Notes: generated by a model from the sequence alone, not told the origin. DNA of 64,000 nt from Calendula officinalis (GCA_963853835.1 OY970823.1:11302001-11366000), one strand, 5' to 3'; shown: positions 12,845 to 24,960, counted from the stretch's first letter. Translations and numbers: made by a program.

Positions 12845-13905
12845 CTAAATGAGAGAAAATCACATATGAATATCAATTTAAGAATGATATCATCAAGTAT
12901 ATCAAAAAAGTAACAAAATACACTATTAACTAATTACCTTGTTTCTCAGTAACATCTGTTGTGACAAGTTTCTCAAATCCTACAAAATGTACAACATGAG
13001 TCATATATTAAATATTATTATTATTATACATCTATATATACTTAAAAAACGAGTTTCAAAATTGATGTTGCATTTATTACACTGCATTCATTGAATATAT
13101 ACAAACAGCAAATAAAACTCCTGAAGATGAAAAGTAGTTCATTTAACTCAGCAAATAAAACTCCCGAAGATGAAAAACATGTAATTTAACCCATAAAAAA
13201 CTGCTACGTAGCTTTATTACATGCGTTAACTGAAACGGTTCAGCCCTTAATTACAACCGTTACTGAATTAACTGTCCAACCATGTAAAACAACCTTAATT
13301 ATCCCAAATGTAATTCCACGCGTTTCAGATCTGTGCAAAAGCCATATTTCCTTCAATTAAATGCAAACTAAGGTAACCTACAAAAAAAATTGTACAGTCA
13401 CAAAGCTACCAAATAGCTATTCGGTTTCACCACTAATATCTATAAAATAGCAATCAAAATTGAGATTTCTTGCCCAAAACTCATTCCATACACTGCTCAT
13501 GTTCCCAGTGCAGTGTAGCACCTGCAAATCAAACACACTAACTAACTCAAGGCTTCTTTAGTTGTAACGGATTCAATAATATGATAGAGGTGTAAGAAGC
13601 AAAAGAGTAAATAGAATGATATTTCTTACGGTGTGGACTTCAGAAATCAAATGACGTATCAGTGGACTCACATTTTGAAATATCGAATAGATTGTTGACG
13701 AGCAAAGTCAAAGTGAGTCTTTCTTTTCTTTCTGAATCGTGTTACAACTATCAAAAACATGACCTTCAAGATAAGTGCAACCTTACCGTTTTCTTTAATT
13801 TCAGATGTTTTTGTAACATTATTGATAGAATTTGTCGGTGTCCCACTTTTTGAAACTTTGACCGTTTATTCTTTTAATTAAAAGGATCTTTAAATCTCAT
13901 TAATT

Positions 13906-14023
13906 CTTTGTAGGAAAACGTCGGGAATGCATCATTGAAAGCTTGATCTAAACCAGAATCATGTAGATTAAAAAGTTGTATTTGTCTATCATAGGCATCA
14001 CCATCATCAACACCCTTTTCTTG
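13906..14023 (-). pseudogene. Captured fragment of an ATL-family RING-H2 gene
   Basis: The minus strand reads DRQIQLFNLHDSGLDQAF then NDAFPTFSYK. This is the segment that precedes the RING-H2 finger in ATL13/ATL46-type plant E3 ubiquitin ligases, where it runs on into the finger. The finger itself, the membrane segment and the start codon are absent, so this is a gene scrap inside the Helitron, not a working ligase. A second exon-like piece upstream in the same strand sense (13438-13523, reading MSSVWNEFWARNLNFDC) is not recognised. Confidence 0.6.
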
Positions 14024-15553
14024 AAATCTTAAAGATTGAAAATGTGAATTTTAAATTTCAAAATGAAGATGATAATGTTTCCATTCGAAAATATATGCAG
14101 GAGATGTTAGCCTAAACACCCAAGTCTTATTAAAGCAGAGTGTGACGCACACGCACCCTTAGCCATGATGTAGCATTCTCTAACATTTGATCTTATAATT
14201 AAAATCTTCTTTAAAATCCATTTTTCAATTTTCTAAACGACATATGTAACTGATTTTTTATCATCATCATATTTCACATACATATTAGGTATTGCCATTG
14301 TTATTGATCATTCCACTTACATTCATATATATTATAAGGAATTAAATAAATGAAACACACATAAAGAATATTAATTGAATGAATTTAACAACTTACGATC
14401 ATTGAGATAGGTCGATGTCAAAATTAGGATGAGGAAGTTACATAGAATATCGTATATGGATTTGAATGTATGCTTACAGATGAACCGAAACCATAGTGAG
14501 TTTAGGGTTTGAATGGATGCGTATGGCATTGTATAGAAACGGCCGGCATGTGAATGTGAACGGATATTTCATTACGAATTCACGATACATCCGCTAATTA
14601 TTCAAATTTAAGAATTATTTACGGCGAAGGTGAATAAACTACTCTAATTTGAAAACTGATTTTGCAAGATATACGGAATAATTAGAAACTGATTGCATTC
14701 TGTTAATACTAGGTGTACGTGTAAAGTTGGCACACAGCTGGCTGTAGAAAATGGAACAATACCGGTGGCATTATTACGTGGTGTTGAATCGGCAATGACG
14801 TGAAATTGTGAAATTGATGATGTGTACAAAATTCATAATTATTTTGGTTTTCTATATAAAAGCTTTTAAATGAAGTACACATGTATTTTAGGTGAGTAAT
14901 TATTAGTTTTAGATGTATATAGTTTAAATGACATGCTAATCAAAAAAATTGATATTAACAGGACTTAAAATTCTCATAAAATGAAAACAATAACAACAAC
15001 TTAAACTTACCTACAAGAAATATTATGTATAAAGAAACATTTAACAACTTAAACTAGAAACAAAAGACTTATCCTCTTTTTTTTTTTTTTTTTTGTAAAC
15101 ACAAATTGATTTTAAATTTTAATAAATTTTTAGTTAAAACACATAAATTGATACTGACATTTTCATTAAATGTTAAATTTATGTTGCAAACAGATAAGAT
15201 ATATTATTCCTTTTTTTTATTAAACTTTCACAAATTGTTTTCCAGGCACTACTAATTTACCAGTGTCGCTTAAAGATATACCATTGTTTATCCATAGTTG
15301 TGCTTATAAAAAGACAACCCAAGAAGATCTTCGTAATAGCACTTTTGTGTTATGAATAACATGTTTTGTGTTATGCTAAGATAAACATTCGTGTTTTGTT
15401 ACATTACATTTTCTTCCGGCACACTTTGCTTATTTAGCATAGTACCCGTAATTAAACTTAAACATGTAACCCATCATATTGTTCATACTTTCCAGGCGAT
15501 ATCAATACAATGTACACAATTTACGTTCAAAATAACTTTTTATCTTGAACAAA

Positions 15554-15572
15554 GCCCGTGCATCGCACGGGC
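15554..15572 (+). terminator. Helitron 3' hairpin
   Basis: GCCCGTG-CATCG-CACGGGC forms a perfect 7-bp stem with a 5-base loop. It sits eight bases before the inferred element end at 15584. This GC-rich hairpin in AT-rich surroundings is the classic Helitron termination signal. Confidence 0.7.
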
Positions 15573-17355
15573 CATACTACCTCGTATAAATATAAATATA
15601 AACACTAGATGATTAAATATACATTTAATAATGAATGATTAAACAAAATTACCTTCTTTCTCACCAACATCTCTTTCGTCCTTTCCAACTTCATCTACAG
15701 TCAGTTCTACTTCAGCATCTAAAACATATGGATCATATGTGAACATTATTAACCTAATTTATTTTAAAAAATAGAAATCAAGTATAATGATTAACGATTA
15801 ACAGAATCTGTTTAATCATGCTTCATTAAACAGGTATGTCTTCAAAATAATGTAACATCAACAAATCATATTTAATGATGTACGATTTAAAACCCTTATA
15901 ATCATATATGATTAAACAGTATCTAATGAAGTTTCACTTAAAAAACGAAGGATTTGATTAATCATACGGGATAAACTAATTACCTTGTGTCTCACAAACA
16001 TCTGTTGAAAAATTCACAACTTCATCATTTCCTACAAAATGTACAACAAGATTCAAATAATATATAAACACTACATGATTAAAAACCTTTTAATCATACA
16101 TGATTAAACATTATTTAAAGAATGTACTCAAAATTAAAAAATAGGCTCGTTTAATCATGTGTGATTAAACACATTTTTAATAATAAACGATTAAACAAAA
16201 TTACCTTCTTTCTCACCATCATCTCTTTCATCCTTTCCAACTTCATCAATACCTTCAACATCTACAACAAGTTTCATATATTAATATATTATAAAACATC
16301 AAAAATAAAAACACTACAAATATTAAAATTTGTTTAATTATAATTGATTAAACACATGCTTAATGAATACACGATTAAATAATAACCTTCTTTATCACCA
16401 GCATATGTTTCAGCATTTCTAAATGGCTCAGAACCTACAACTTCTACAACAAATGTCATATATTAAAATATTATTATTAAAAATAAAAATATAAACGCTA
16501 CATGATTAACATCTATTTAATCATAGTCCATTCTACTTCATGTATTGAAGTTAACTAATTTCAAAAAAACAGACTCAATTAATCATGAGTGATTAAACAC
16601 ATGTTTAATGATATATATAATTAAACAATTTACCATTTTTTTATCACCAGCATCTGTTTCAGAATTCCTTACTTTCTCAGTATCTACAACATAGTAAATA
16701 TATATGAATATAAAAAATTTATCAACTTGTAAACACTGTATATTATTTAAAACAATTACATGTTTCCTTCAGACTTACATTCGAAAGAATGTCACCTTTA
16801 TAATAGATTTTTTATTAATTTATTATATAACTTTTGAAATATCTGAATCTGAAACAATTTCTTTAACCAATTTGTTCAGTTCAAAACTTTCTTCTTCGTT
16901 GACACCTTCATCATCCATCAATTGTACCACCAACATCAACTGTAGCAGCAACACCTAGCTGACCACTACCAACAATTCCAACATCAACTGTAGCATGAAA
17001 AAATAACATCAATATTAGAAATCATATATGATTAAACATTCACAAAAAAAAATGAAAAAGTTTAATCATACACGATTAAACAAATTACCTTCTTTCTCGC
17101 CAGCATCATTTGTAACCTTGATTACTTCATCAGTAGCTACAACAGATGTCATATATTATATGCTATAAAACATCAAAATATAATCACTACATGATTAAAA
17201 ACCCGTTTTATCATAGATGATTATACATTTTTCAATGAAGTTACACAAACTAGTTTAATCATTTGGGATAAAAAAATCTACAACATTATGCAGTGAAATT
17301 ATCTTCTTTATCACCAACATCTCTTTCAGCGTTCATTACTTCCTCAGAACCTACA

Positions 17356-17357
<2 letters not shown>

Positions 17358-17387
<30 letters not shown>
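17358..17387. repeat. (TA)n microsatellite at a MULE end
   Basis: A TA run directly beside the terminus at 17388. The same arrangement occurs at every other member of the TA-flanked families in the window. Confidence 0.9.
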
Positions 17388-17391
<4 letters not shown>

Positions 17392-18542
17392 GCGATTCAG
17401 CGCAGAACCAATTTAAGCGACAGAACCACAGAACCATCTTCTAGCCAATCATATTGCAGCATTTAATGTTTTTTTTGTTTTTATTTTTATTATACGAAAA
17501 AGGTATATGAGTCAAAATACATAAATCGGTTATATATGGAAATATATTAAGTGTGCGTTGGATTCCTTAAAACATGGTAAGTCTGTTTTTTCTCATTATC
17601 ACGGATGTAACATATGGAAATACATTAAATGTAACATATGAAGTTTATGGTAATACATTAAATGTTTATGATAAACCCAAATACATACAATGTTTACACT
17701 TTCAATACATATATGTATAACCCAAATACATACAATGTTTACACTTTCAATACATGTATAACCCAAATACATACAATGTTTACACTTTCAATACATTTAT
17801 AACCCCAAATACATACAATGTTTACACTTTCAATACATTTATAACCCCAAATACATACAATGTTTACACTTTCAATACATGTATAACCCAAATACATACA
17901 ATGTTTACACTTTCAATACATACATATATAATCGAAACATACAATGTTTACACTTTCAATCCCTATAACAGATTGTGTTGCTGAGTATAAACTTCACAAT
18001 CAACCGCATCAATTGTTTCAATCGGTTTAGCCCTCCCACTTTCATTATAGTTAACCAATGTTGCCTTCTTCCTACCGCTTCTCCTTACACCTGGATTCAT
18101 AAGATAACACAACATCACCTATTTTAAACTCAAAGTCACAGGTAAGCTAAACTTCCAAAAGTTAAACACCCAATGTCACAAAAACAAAAACTACACAATT
18201 TGTTCATCTGCAGCAATAAGTTCATCATTTGAACTTATTGTTGATGCGTATCACGCCCATTAACAACATTGTGTAAGTATTCTATTTCACACCTAAATAT
18301 AATGACACAAATCTTCATGTTAAATATAAGTAAATCGTAACATGATGAATCACACAGTAAAATTAATACAAACCTTTAATTTCTCCTTTTAACTTTTGAG
18401 TTGAAACTCAGTGGTGGTGTGTTTGTACAACCTCAACATTCGATGCATCTCTCGATCACTTCCGACATCATCATATGAGGCGACGTCTAGTGGTGGTGAT
18501 GCGATCGATATCGTATTGACGAAAGCTTCTGTATTCCATCGC
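17388..18542. mobile_element. Element with GATTCAGCGCAGAACC end, inserted in the Ulp1-like pseudogene
   Basis: The left end, GGGTGCGATTCAGCGCAGAA, matches the left end of the MULE at 55508. A short TATATATATA run at 18543 is the likely right target edge. The right terminal repeat is not convincingly visible, so the right boundary is tentative. The interior has a 41-45-base minisatellite (17683-17960) and, on the minus strand, exon-like text such as RRSGRKKATLVNYNESGRAK that I cannot assign. Confidence 0.5.
17683..17960 (+). repeat. Minisatellite, seven copies of a 40-45-base unit
   Basis: ACATACAATGTTTACACTTT recurs at 17683, 17728, 17769, 17811, 17853, 17893 and 17937 with ATACAT(G)TATAACC(C)CAAAT linkers. 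The open frame over it is simply the repeat translated. Confidence 0.93.
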
Positions 18543-18620
18543 TATATATATATTAAGCTCTGATTTTAATCATTGATGATTAAACAATAAAATTAAATCT
18601 GTAATTAAATATATTCTTAC

Positions 18621-19970
18621 CACCTTCTTCTTCAACATTTTCTTAATTTAGTACATCAGCTTCTTTTTCTTTATCTTTTTCTTTAACTTCATCATATTAT
18701 TTTTTCTTCTACTCTATCTTCACCTTGGACAGGTTGTTTTTCATTTTCTTATCATTTTTTGTATTTTCTTTTGATGATTGCAAAAACTTTACTTCCCATG
18801 TTTTGATACTTTCATGATCAGGGAATTCTGAAATTGATTCATTCAAAATCATTCTTGCCTTGTTTTGATTACTAATAAAGATTACAAACAATATTTCAAA
18901 TTTTGTTTCAAAATCTTGCAAAATTAACATATATAAAATAAATAGATATATTATATATCAAAAATCACTTTTATAATTGTTACCTAATCTGATACATTTT
19001 GGATATTATCTTGATGTAGTTCTGATTCACCTAAACACCCTAAATTAATTTCCATGTCCTCTACCAATTTAAGTTTTTCAGATGTCCATTCACAAATAAC
19101 TGGACAGTTTCTTGGCACTTGAATGTAATTGATTTTAGCTCTATCAACATACAATAACTGCATATAGAATAATGTATAGTTTAAACGTTAACTGAAAGTA
19201 TAGTCATATATTAAGTATATATTTTTAGATAAAGATATTATATGCTATGTCACTTACAATCAAATATGCTGCAGGACAAAAGAAGTACGAGTATTTAGAG
19301 TATCTCAACTTTGATCTTTTTAGACAATCAACAACATAACTACACCAATCTATATTTTTAATATCTGTATTCCTTTGGATTCTATACAAAGGAGTTAAAT
19401 TGCTTTTCCCATTTGGTGTATTGTCACATAAAGTATTTACGAACAACAAGAGAAAGTTTATTTTGAACTCAAAATCTGTTTCCGTTGACAGTAAAATTTG
19501 CTTCTTAACCTCTGTCAATCTAATGTCTTCAATTTTTGAAACATTTTGATTCAAATTATACAAACTACATTCTTTTTTATCATAATAAACAAATTCTAGC
19601 TTATCAATTTTATCTCCTCCATTTGGTATTCCAAGAACATCATGAACAGATTGCGGATTAACTTCAATATATCCCTTATTAAGTTCAATAGTCATATTGT
19701 TACTATTGAACTTGTTGAGAAGATAAAAAACTAATGAAAGAGGTAATTCACTAACTTTTAGTTTTAACAAGCTTCCAAAACCCATTGTTCTTATTGTTTC
19801 TTTCCGCTTCTTGTTAGAACCTTTTACAATTTCAAGCAATGATTCTGGAGAGCATCTATTTTTCATCGATGTGTATTTTTTCTCCTTCTTCTCTGTTTTT
19901 CTATATCATTTTTTGTTAGTTTTTAATGTTTTTCTTTTCCTTTCTTCTATTATTACTATTTCATCTAAAT
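18621..19970 (-). pseudogene. N-terminal module of the Ulp1-like gene (three exons)
   Basis: Exons at 19258-19970, 18984-19158 and 18621-18916. The large exon encodes a conserved module: NRCSPESLLEIV, TMGFGSLLKLKVSELPLSL, a VHDVLGIPNGG turn, then KINFLLLFVNTLCDNTPNGK and a C-terminal YFFCPAAYLIV. The same module, clearly homologous, occurs at 28111-28895 and 56298-57023. It resembles the DUF1985-like region found upstream of Ulp1 domains in plant transposons; that name is from memory of the family. Exon two ends in a TAG where the relative near 29175 has AAG. Exon three is lysine-rich and coiled-coil-like, with internal stops. Confidence 0.75.
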
Positions 19971-19974
19971 CTGC

Positions 19975-20930
19975 AAAAAATGAAAATATTATATTATCTA
20001 AAAAGTCTTACACGTTTTAATAAACAATTAATAAACAATCAATAAACCTTATAAATCAAAACTCATATAATTAATCATGTATAACATTATTTTGATACGT
20101 TTTAAACATGTAATATTAAGTGGCGACTAAACCTTTGTAAATCAAAGCTCATTTAATCATCTGTGATTAAAACAACATATCACAATCTGACGTATGTTCA
20201 TATTTAACGGATCGTTGCATCATATATGATTAATCAACACATACTCCTAAAATACTAACTCTGTAATCATAGAATTTAAAATTAAAATACATTAAAATAT
20301 AAGGAAAAGTGATATATTGTCTATTTGAGAGTTGATTTCACAATCAATAGTTTCAGCACTGATTTTAAACCAAAAAACAAGTATTATAATCGCAATATCA
20401 TTATAAAGTTACAAGTATTACCTTCTTCTATTTTTTTCTATTTCAACTAATTATGCAAAAAATGAAAATATTATATTATCTAAAAAGTCTTACACGTTTT
20501 AATCAACAATTAATAAACAATCAATAAACCTTTATAAATTTAAACACATATAATTAATCATCTAGGACATTATTTTGATACGTTTTAATCATGTAATATT
20601 AAGTGTCGACTAAACCTTTGTAAATCAAAGCTCATTTAATCATCTGTGATTAAAACAACATATCACAATCTTACGTATGTTCATATTTAACGGATCGTTG
20701 CATCATATATGATTAATCAACACATACTCCTAAAATACAAACTCTGTAATCATAGAATTTAAAATTAAAATACATTAAAATATAAGGAAAAGTGATACAT
20801 TGTCTATTTGAGAGTTAATTTCACAGTCAATAGATTCAGCAGTGATTTTAAACCAAAAAACAAGTATTATAATTGCAATATCATTATAAAGTTACAAGTA
20901 TTACCTTCCTTGGAATCAACTGTAGACATT
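19975..20930. repeat. Direct duplication of about 480 bp at the 5' end of the Ulp1-like gene
   Basis: CAAAAAATGAAAATATTATA and the following 450 bases at about 19975 recur at about 20455. The repeat includes the intron and a damaged copy of the exon-two start, so the gene has two candidate acceptors. Confidence 0.85.
20905..20929 (-). CDS. Start exon of the Ulp1-like gene
   Basis: The minus strand reads ATGTCTACAGTTGATTCCAA, then GGAAG, then a GTAATA donor. The equivalent gene at 55983 also starts with a very short exon beginning MS. Upstream DNA (20990-21130) is shared with the Agenet gene promoters described below. Confidence 0.5.
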
Positions 20931-21805
20931 TCTATATTGATTTGTTGATCCGAAGACAATTTGTTGATTTAACGAGCAATTAAAGGACGGAAAGTTAGGG
21001 TTTGGTAGGGATTATCGAAATTTTGGAGAGAGATAGAGGTGGGAATGGGCAGTTTTGTGTGTGTGTGAGTGTTTTGTGAGTGAATGTGTTTTTGAAGTTA
21101 CCCGTGTCTAAAAATTATATCATATTTTCAATTTTAGCCCTTAATAATTGTTGAGTTTTATTAAAATAACACCCCTTATTAGATATTGTTGAATATTATT
21201 GATTTATTTCCATAGTCATCATTGCTTCTCTGTACATTTCAGCACTTAATACCAAAGTAGCTACATGCATAAAACATTTGTTCAAATTTGTGATCTTATT
21301 GTATAAATTTTAAAAGACAAACAAAATTAAATTTAAATGATTAATAATCTTTTTCTTCAATACAAGACTAATTATATATGATTAATTGTTATTTTTAACA
21401 ATAATTTTAAAATTAATAAAACATTTTTACTTTTACTAATTGTGGTTAATTCATCATATGTGATTAAACAAAACAATTATTACAAATATTGAGTGGATTA
21501 AACGGTTGTTAATAATTTAACCCTTTTCCTCAAAGCATAATAATTTAACCCTTTTCGCTTATTCTTTTTAATAAACGAAATTAAGATGCATGCTGTAAAA
21601 AATAAATGAAGTTGTAGGCGCGCGCTTTTTTGGTGATCATTGCGTTTTAACTTCCCATGACGTTTCAGTACCGTCACCCCCCGTATAACCACTTTATTTG
21701 CACAGTTATTTTCTTCTTCTCACCGTTTACAACACTCTTCCCCTTCAAAACAGATCATCATTCGTATCTAAAAAATCAATTTTTAATCTCTCCTCCAAAA
21801 AAAAG

Positions 21806-22424
21806 ATGGAAGTCGGAAGTTCTTCAGAAACATTTAATAGCGAGAATTTGGAAGATGGATTTTTGATTCCGAAGAAATCCACTAAATCAGAAAGGTAGAA
21901 TTTTGATTAACTATATATTCATATTGATTTCGTGATGCTTTATTTTTGTTATTTCAGTAGTTCACTTTTGTTTCATATCATTTCTGATTTTAGATTTTTT
22001 TTCTTTTAATTTGTTGACCAGAAGTCGTACAAAAGAGGCGACAGTGTCGAAGTTATGAACACCGAGGAAGGATTCGAGGGTTCATACTACACAGCAACCA
22101 TACTCTCAAGGCTTAAGGACAATAACTATTTTGTGCAGTACAAAACCCTTATAACAACAAATGGTTCAGTGTTCTTGATAGAGATAGTTTCTGGTCAAAA
22201 CATTAGGTCGGTTCCTCCTAAGAATTTGTTTAATTGATTTTCGGTTCGAGTAGTGGTTGATGCATACGACAGGGATGGATGGTGGGTTGGCAAATTTATA
22301 AGGAAAAATAGTTCAAAATACACTATGTATTTTGATTTTTTTTAATGAAAAGATTTCTTACCCTTTAAGTCTCTTAAGGGTTCATCAAGACTGGGTTGAT
22401 GGTCGTTGGGTTACAATAAAATAA
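21806..22424 (+). pseudogene. Agenet (plant Tudor-like) domain gene, copy 1
   Basis: The start exon (21806-21894) encodes MEVGSSSETFNSENLEDGF and ends in a GTAGAA donor. The next exon, from about 22022, reads SYKRGDSVEV then EGFEGSYYTATILSRL, then NIRSVPP. That is an Agenet repeat (charged opening, EGF(x)GS(W/Y)(Y)TA core, RSVPP end). A second repeat reads VVDAYDRDGWWVGK and HQDWVDGRWV. Agenet domains in plants bind histone tails or other nuclear partners. A TGA separates the two repeats (near 22234), and the splice junction is out of frame as I read it, so this copy is broken. Its presence among MULE fragments suggests a host gene captured long ago. Confidence 0.72.
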
Positions 22425-23544
22425 TGAGATTTATGTTATCAAAGATTAGAATCAAAGCTTTTGATGAACAAAATTTTTGATTTTGAAGTAGTCTAATTAT
22501 AGCAAATGTTTGTGTTTGATTATGTATGCTTGTTAAAGCATAATTATGTAGTCTAATTGTGTTTGTTTATGTTTTATGTGAACTCATGTTTATTCGCTTA
22601 TGATTAAACTATATGTTGTTTAATTATGTATGCTTTAATTTTAAATCACTTATGATTAAATTAAATATATGCTGTTTAATTATGTATGCTTTAATTTTTT
22701 ATAAACACCAGTTTAATTTTCGATGATGATACAAAAGAACATCTTTAATCATTGATGATTAACCATCGAAATTTTAAAGAGAGATAGAGGGGTGAATGAG
22801 CAGTTTTTGTGTGTGTGTGTGTGTATTTTTGTGAGTGAATGTGTTTTAGGAGTTACCCGCGTTTACAAATTATATCATATTTTCAAATTAAAATAACTGT
22901 TGTGTTTTATTAAAATAACACCCTTATTAGATATTGTTCAATATTATTGATTTATTTCCATAGTCATCATTGCTTCTCTGTACATTTTAGCACTTAATAC
23001 AAAAGTAGCTACATGCATAAAACATTTGAACAAATTTGTGATCTTATTGTACAAATTTAAAAGACAAACAAGATTAAATTTAAATGATAAATAATCTTTT
23101 TCTTCAATACAAGAATAATTATATATGATTAATTATTATTTTTTAACAATAATTTTAAAATTAATAAAACATTTTTCCTTTTACTAATTGTGGTTAATTC
23201 ATCATATGTGATTAAACAAAACAATTATTACAAAATATTGAGTGGATTAAACGGTTATTAATGAAAAAAACTCTTTTCCTCAAAGCATAAATTTTAAATG
23301 TTTAGTACCCTGCTTATTCTTTTTAATAAACGAAATAAAGATGTATGCGATCAAAGTTAAATGAAGTAGTTATATTTGAACCTCTTGATTTATAAGGGCA
23401 AATATGTCATTTTCTAAATGGAAGTTGTAGACACTCGATTTTCAACTTCCCATGTCGTTTCATTACCGTAACCCCCCATATAACCACCTTCTTTGCACAG
23501 TTATTTTCTTCTTCTCATAGTTTGCAAAAATAACCTGCGACAAT

Positions 23545-24272
23545 ATGGACGGTTCACTAAAAAACACTTGAAAGGCTTCAGTGGATGAACTTCCAATGGG
23601 TATAACCGAAGAAATCTTAAGTCGCGTGGGGGAGAAATCGGCGAAAACAGTATTCCGATGCAAGAATGTGTAAGCCTGTTATGAACATTTAGAATGTTTA
23701 TTAAATGTGATTATTTTGATTTTGAGACATATTTAACATGATTATGCAAGTGCATACATTAAACCCCTTATTTTATTTTTTATTCATTACAGTTGCAAAG
23801 CTTTTAAGGAAGCTTCTGTCTGTGAATTGGTGTATAAGCGTCTCAACAACAATCAGATCATTTTAATACCAATGACAAGGTGTTATATATTAAATAGATG
23901 TGAACACAGAGAAAGGGGTCGAGGGTTCATACTACACAGCAAACATACTCTCAAGGCTTACTAAAGATTACTATATTGTGAAGTACAAAACCCTTATAAC
24001 AGAAGACGGTTCAGCGCTCTTGAGAGAGGTAGTTTCTGGTCAACAAATTCAGCCGGTTCCTCCTTGAGACTTCGGTTAATCGATTTTCGGTTGGAGATGT
24101 GGTTGATGCATACGACAGGGATGGATGGTGGGTTGGCAAAATTATCAAGAAAAATGGTTCAAAATACACTGTGTATTTTGATTTTGTTAGTGAAAAGATT
24201 TCTTACCCTTTAAGTTTCTTAAGAGGTCATCAAGATTGGGTTGATGGTCGTTGGGTTTCTCTCAAAGAATGA
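23545..24272 (+). pseudogene. F-box plus Agenet gene, copy 2
   Basis: From 23545 the frame reads MDGSLKNT, a stop, then LPMGITEEILSRVGEKSAKT and FRCKNV. After an intron (GTAAG at 23671, acceptor near 23793) it continues CKAFKEASVCELVYKRL, which is a recognisable F-box. Agenet repeat one follows (GSYYTANILSRL, REVVSGQQIQPVPP), then a stop and a frame change, then repeat two intact to the end (FSVGDVVDAYDRDGWWVGK, RGHQDWVDGRWVSLKE, stop at 24272). F-box proteins recruit targets to SCF ubiquitin ligases. An F-box joined to Agenet repeats would be an unusual fusion, here already inactivated. Confidence 0.72.
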
Positions 24273-24539
24273 GTTTATGTTATCAAAGATTAGAATAAAA
24301 GCTTTTGATGAACAAAGTTTGATTATGTATGCTTTAATTCAGCAGATGTTTGTGTTTGATTATGTTTGCTTTAATTAGGTTAAAGCATAATTATGTAGTC
24401 TAATTGTGTTTGTTTCTGGTTTATGTGAACTCATGTTTAATCAATTATGATTAAACTATATGTTGTTTAATTATGAATACTTTAATTTTAAATCACTTAT
24501 CAGTAAAATATATGTTGTTTATTTATGTATGCTTTAATT

Positions 24540-24960
24540 TTTTATGCACACCAGTTTAATCATCGATAATTAAAACAAAAGAACATGTTTAATCATTGAT
24601 GATTAACTATCTTATGATTCTACACACACAAATATAATCATCTATGATTAATTTAAAACATAAAGTTTAACCATTGATGATTAAATACAAATACCAACTT
24701 ATTAATCATCGATGATTAACCAACAATTTCTTTTGATTAACCAAGTTTTATCACTTATGATTAATCAATTTATTAATCATTGATGTTAAAGTCGTCTTAG
24801 TTTTCAAAGTTTTGTTAATCATGCATTATTTGATAACGTTAAATCATTGATGATTAAACAAGTAGTTAAATATCGATTATTTGTTAATCAATGGTAATTA
24901 ACCATCATCTTATAAATTTACACAGACAAGATAATCATCGATCATTAAACGGCACAACAA
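24540..24960. repeat. Cluster of short palindromes (TTTAATCAT/ATGATTAAA family)
   Basis: About ten full or partial copies in 420 bases, including ATTAATCATCGATGATTAAC near 24700. No gene is visible here. Confidence 0.85.

Larger units (their letters stand above)
13031..15584 (+). mobile_element. Non-autonomous Helitron, about 2.55 kb
   Basis: It begins TCTATATATACTTAAAAAAC after an A (13030). It ends with a 7-bp-stem hairpin at 15554-15572, eight bases before CTCG, followed by T. This matches the plant Helitron plan (5' TC, 3' hairpin then CTRR, insertion between A and T), except that the last bases are CTCG rather than the usual CTAG. Removing it rejoins an intron like its neighbours (TATTATTATACA / TATAAATATAAACACTA). 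No Rep/helicase frame is present. It carries an ATL-type RING gene fragment and other unrecognised exon-like pieces. Confidence 0.7.
12938..17350 (-). repeat. Array of about nine in-frame micro-exons in the Ulp1-like gene
   Basis: Reading the minus strand: 17303-17350, 17089-17136, about 16830-16986, 16634-16683, 16387-16443, 16205-16261, 15984-16031, 15653-15718 and 12938-12979. Lengths are 48, 48, (complex), 50, 57, 57, 48, 66 and 42, nearly all multiples of three. Nearly all have TTGTAG- or TTTTAG-like acceptors and a GAAG|GT-type donor, and start and end in the same codon phase, so each can be added or skipped without shifting frame. They encode variants of an acidic peptide such as DVEGIDEVGKDERDDGEKE. 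The introns carry TTTAATCAT/ATGATTAAA palindromes. One donor is mutated to AT (near 17302), and the 50-base exon has an indel. Confidence 0.75.
11487..20929 (-). pseudogene. Ulp1-like cysteine peptidase gene of a MULE (decayed)
   Basis: A multi-exon minus-strand gene of the Ulp1/C48 type carried by Kaonashi-like MULEs. A start exon (20905-20929, MSTVDSKE) is followed by an N-terminal module, a coiled-coil-like exon, an array of tiny in-frame exons and the C48 domain. The order matches the better preserved gene at 55983-59692. All three catalytic positions are still visible: His in SSHIYCIGIN, Asp in EIIDNS, Cys in FIDCGVF. Damage includes an in-frame TAA in the exon near 12440, a TAA near 11806, a frameshift just after the Cys motif, and stops in the 18984-19158 and 18621-18916 exons. 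A Helitron and another MULE end have inserted into it. Function in the element is unknown; a role for Ulp1 as a SUMO protease is known only for the cellular family. Confidence 0.78.
21013..24600 (+). repeat. Tandem duplication, unit about 1.75-1.85 kb, each carrying an Agenet gene
   Basis: The run ATCGAAATTTTGGAGAGAGA at 21013 recurs with changes at 22764, followed by matching promoter-like DNA (ATTGATTTATTTCCATAGTC in both). The Agenet exons at 22054 and 23902 are also in register. The second unit differs in its 5' coding part, which holds an F-box. Confidence 0.85.

Noticed and set aside
15055..15120. Poly-T run near 15077 as a retroposon tail
   Set aside because: It lies inside the Helitron. 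There are no target duplications around it and no recognisable LINE or processed gene beside it.
17754..17984. Repeat protein YNVYTFNTFITPNT
   Set aside because: It is the translation of the minisatellite at 17683-17960, with no start context or flanking exon.
18001..18540. Captured host gene exons on the minus strand (RRSGRKKATLVNYNESGRAK)
   Set aside because: Exon-like borders are possible, but I cannot recognise a family or join the pieces in frame, so it is mentioned only within the host element.
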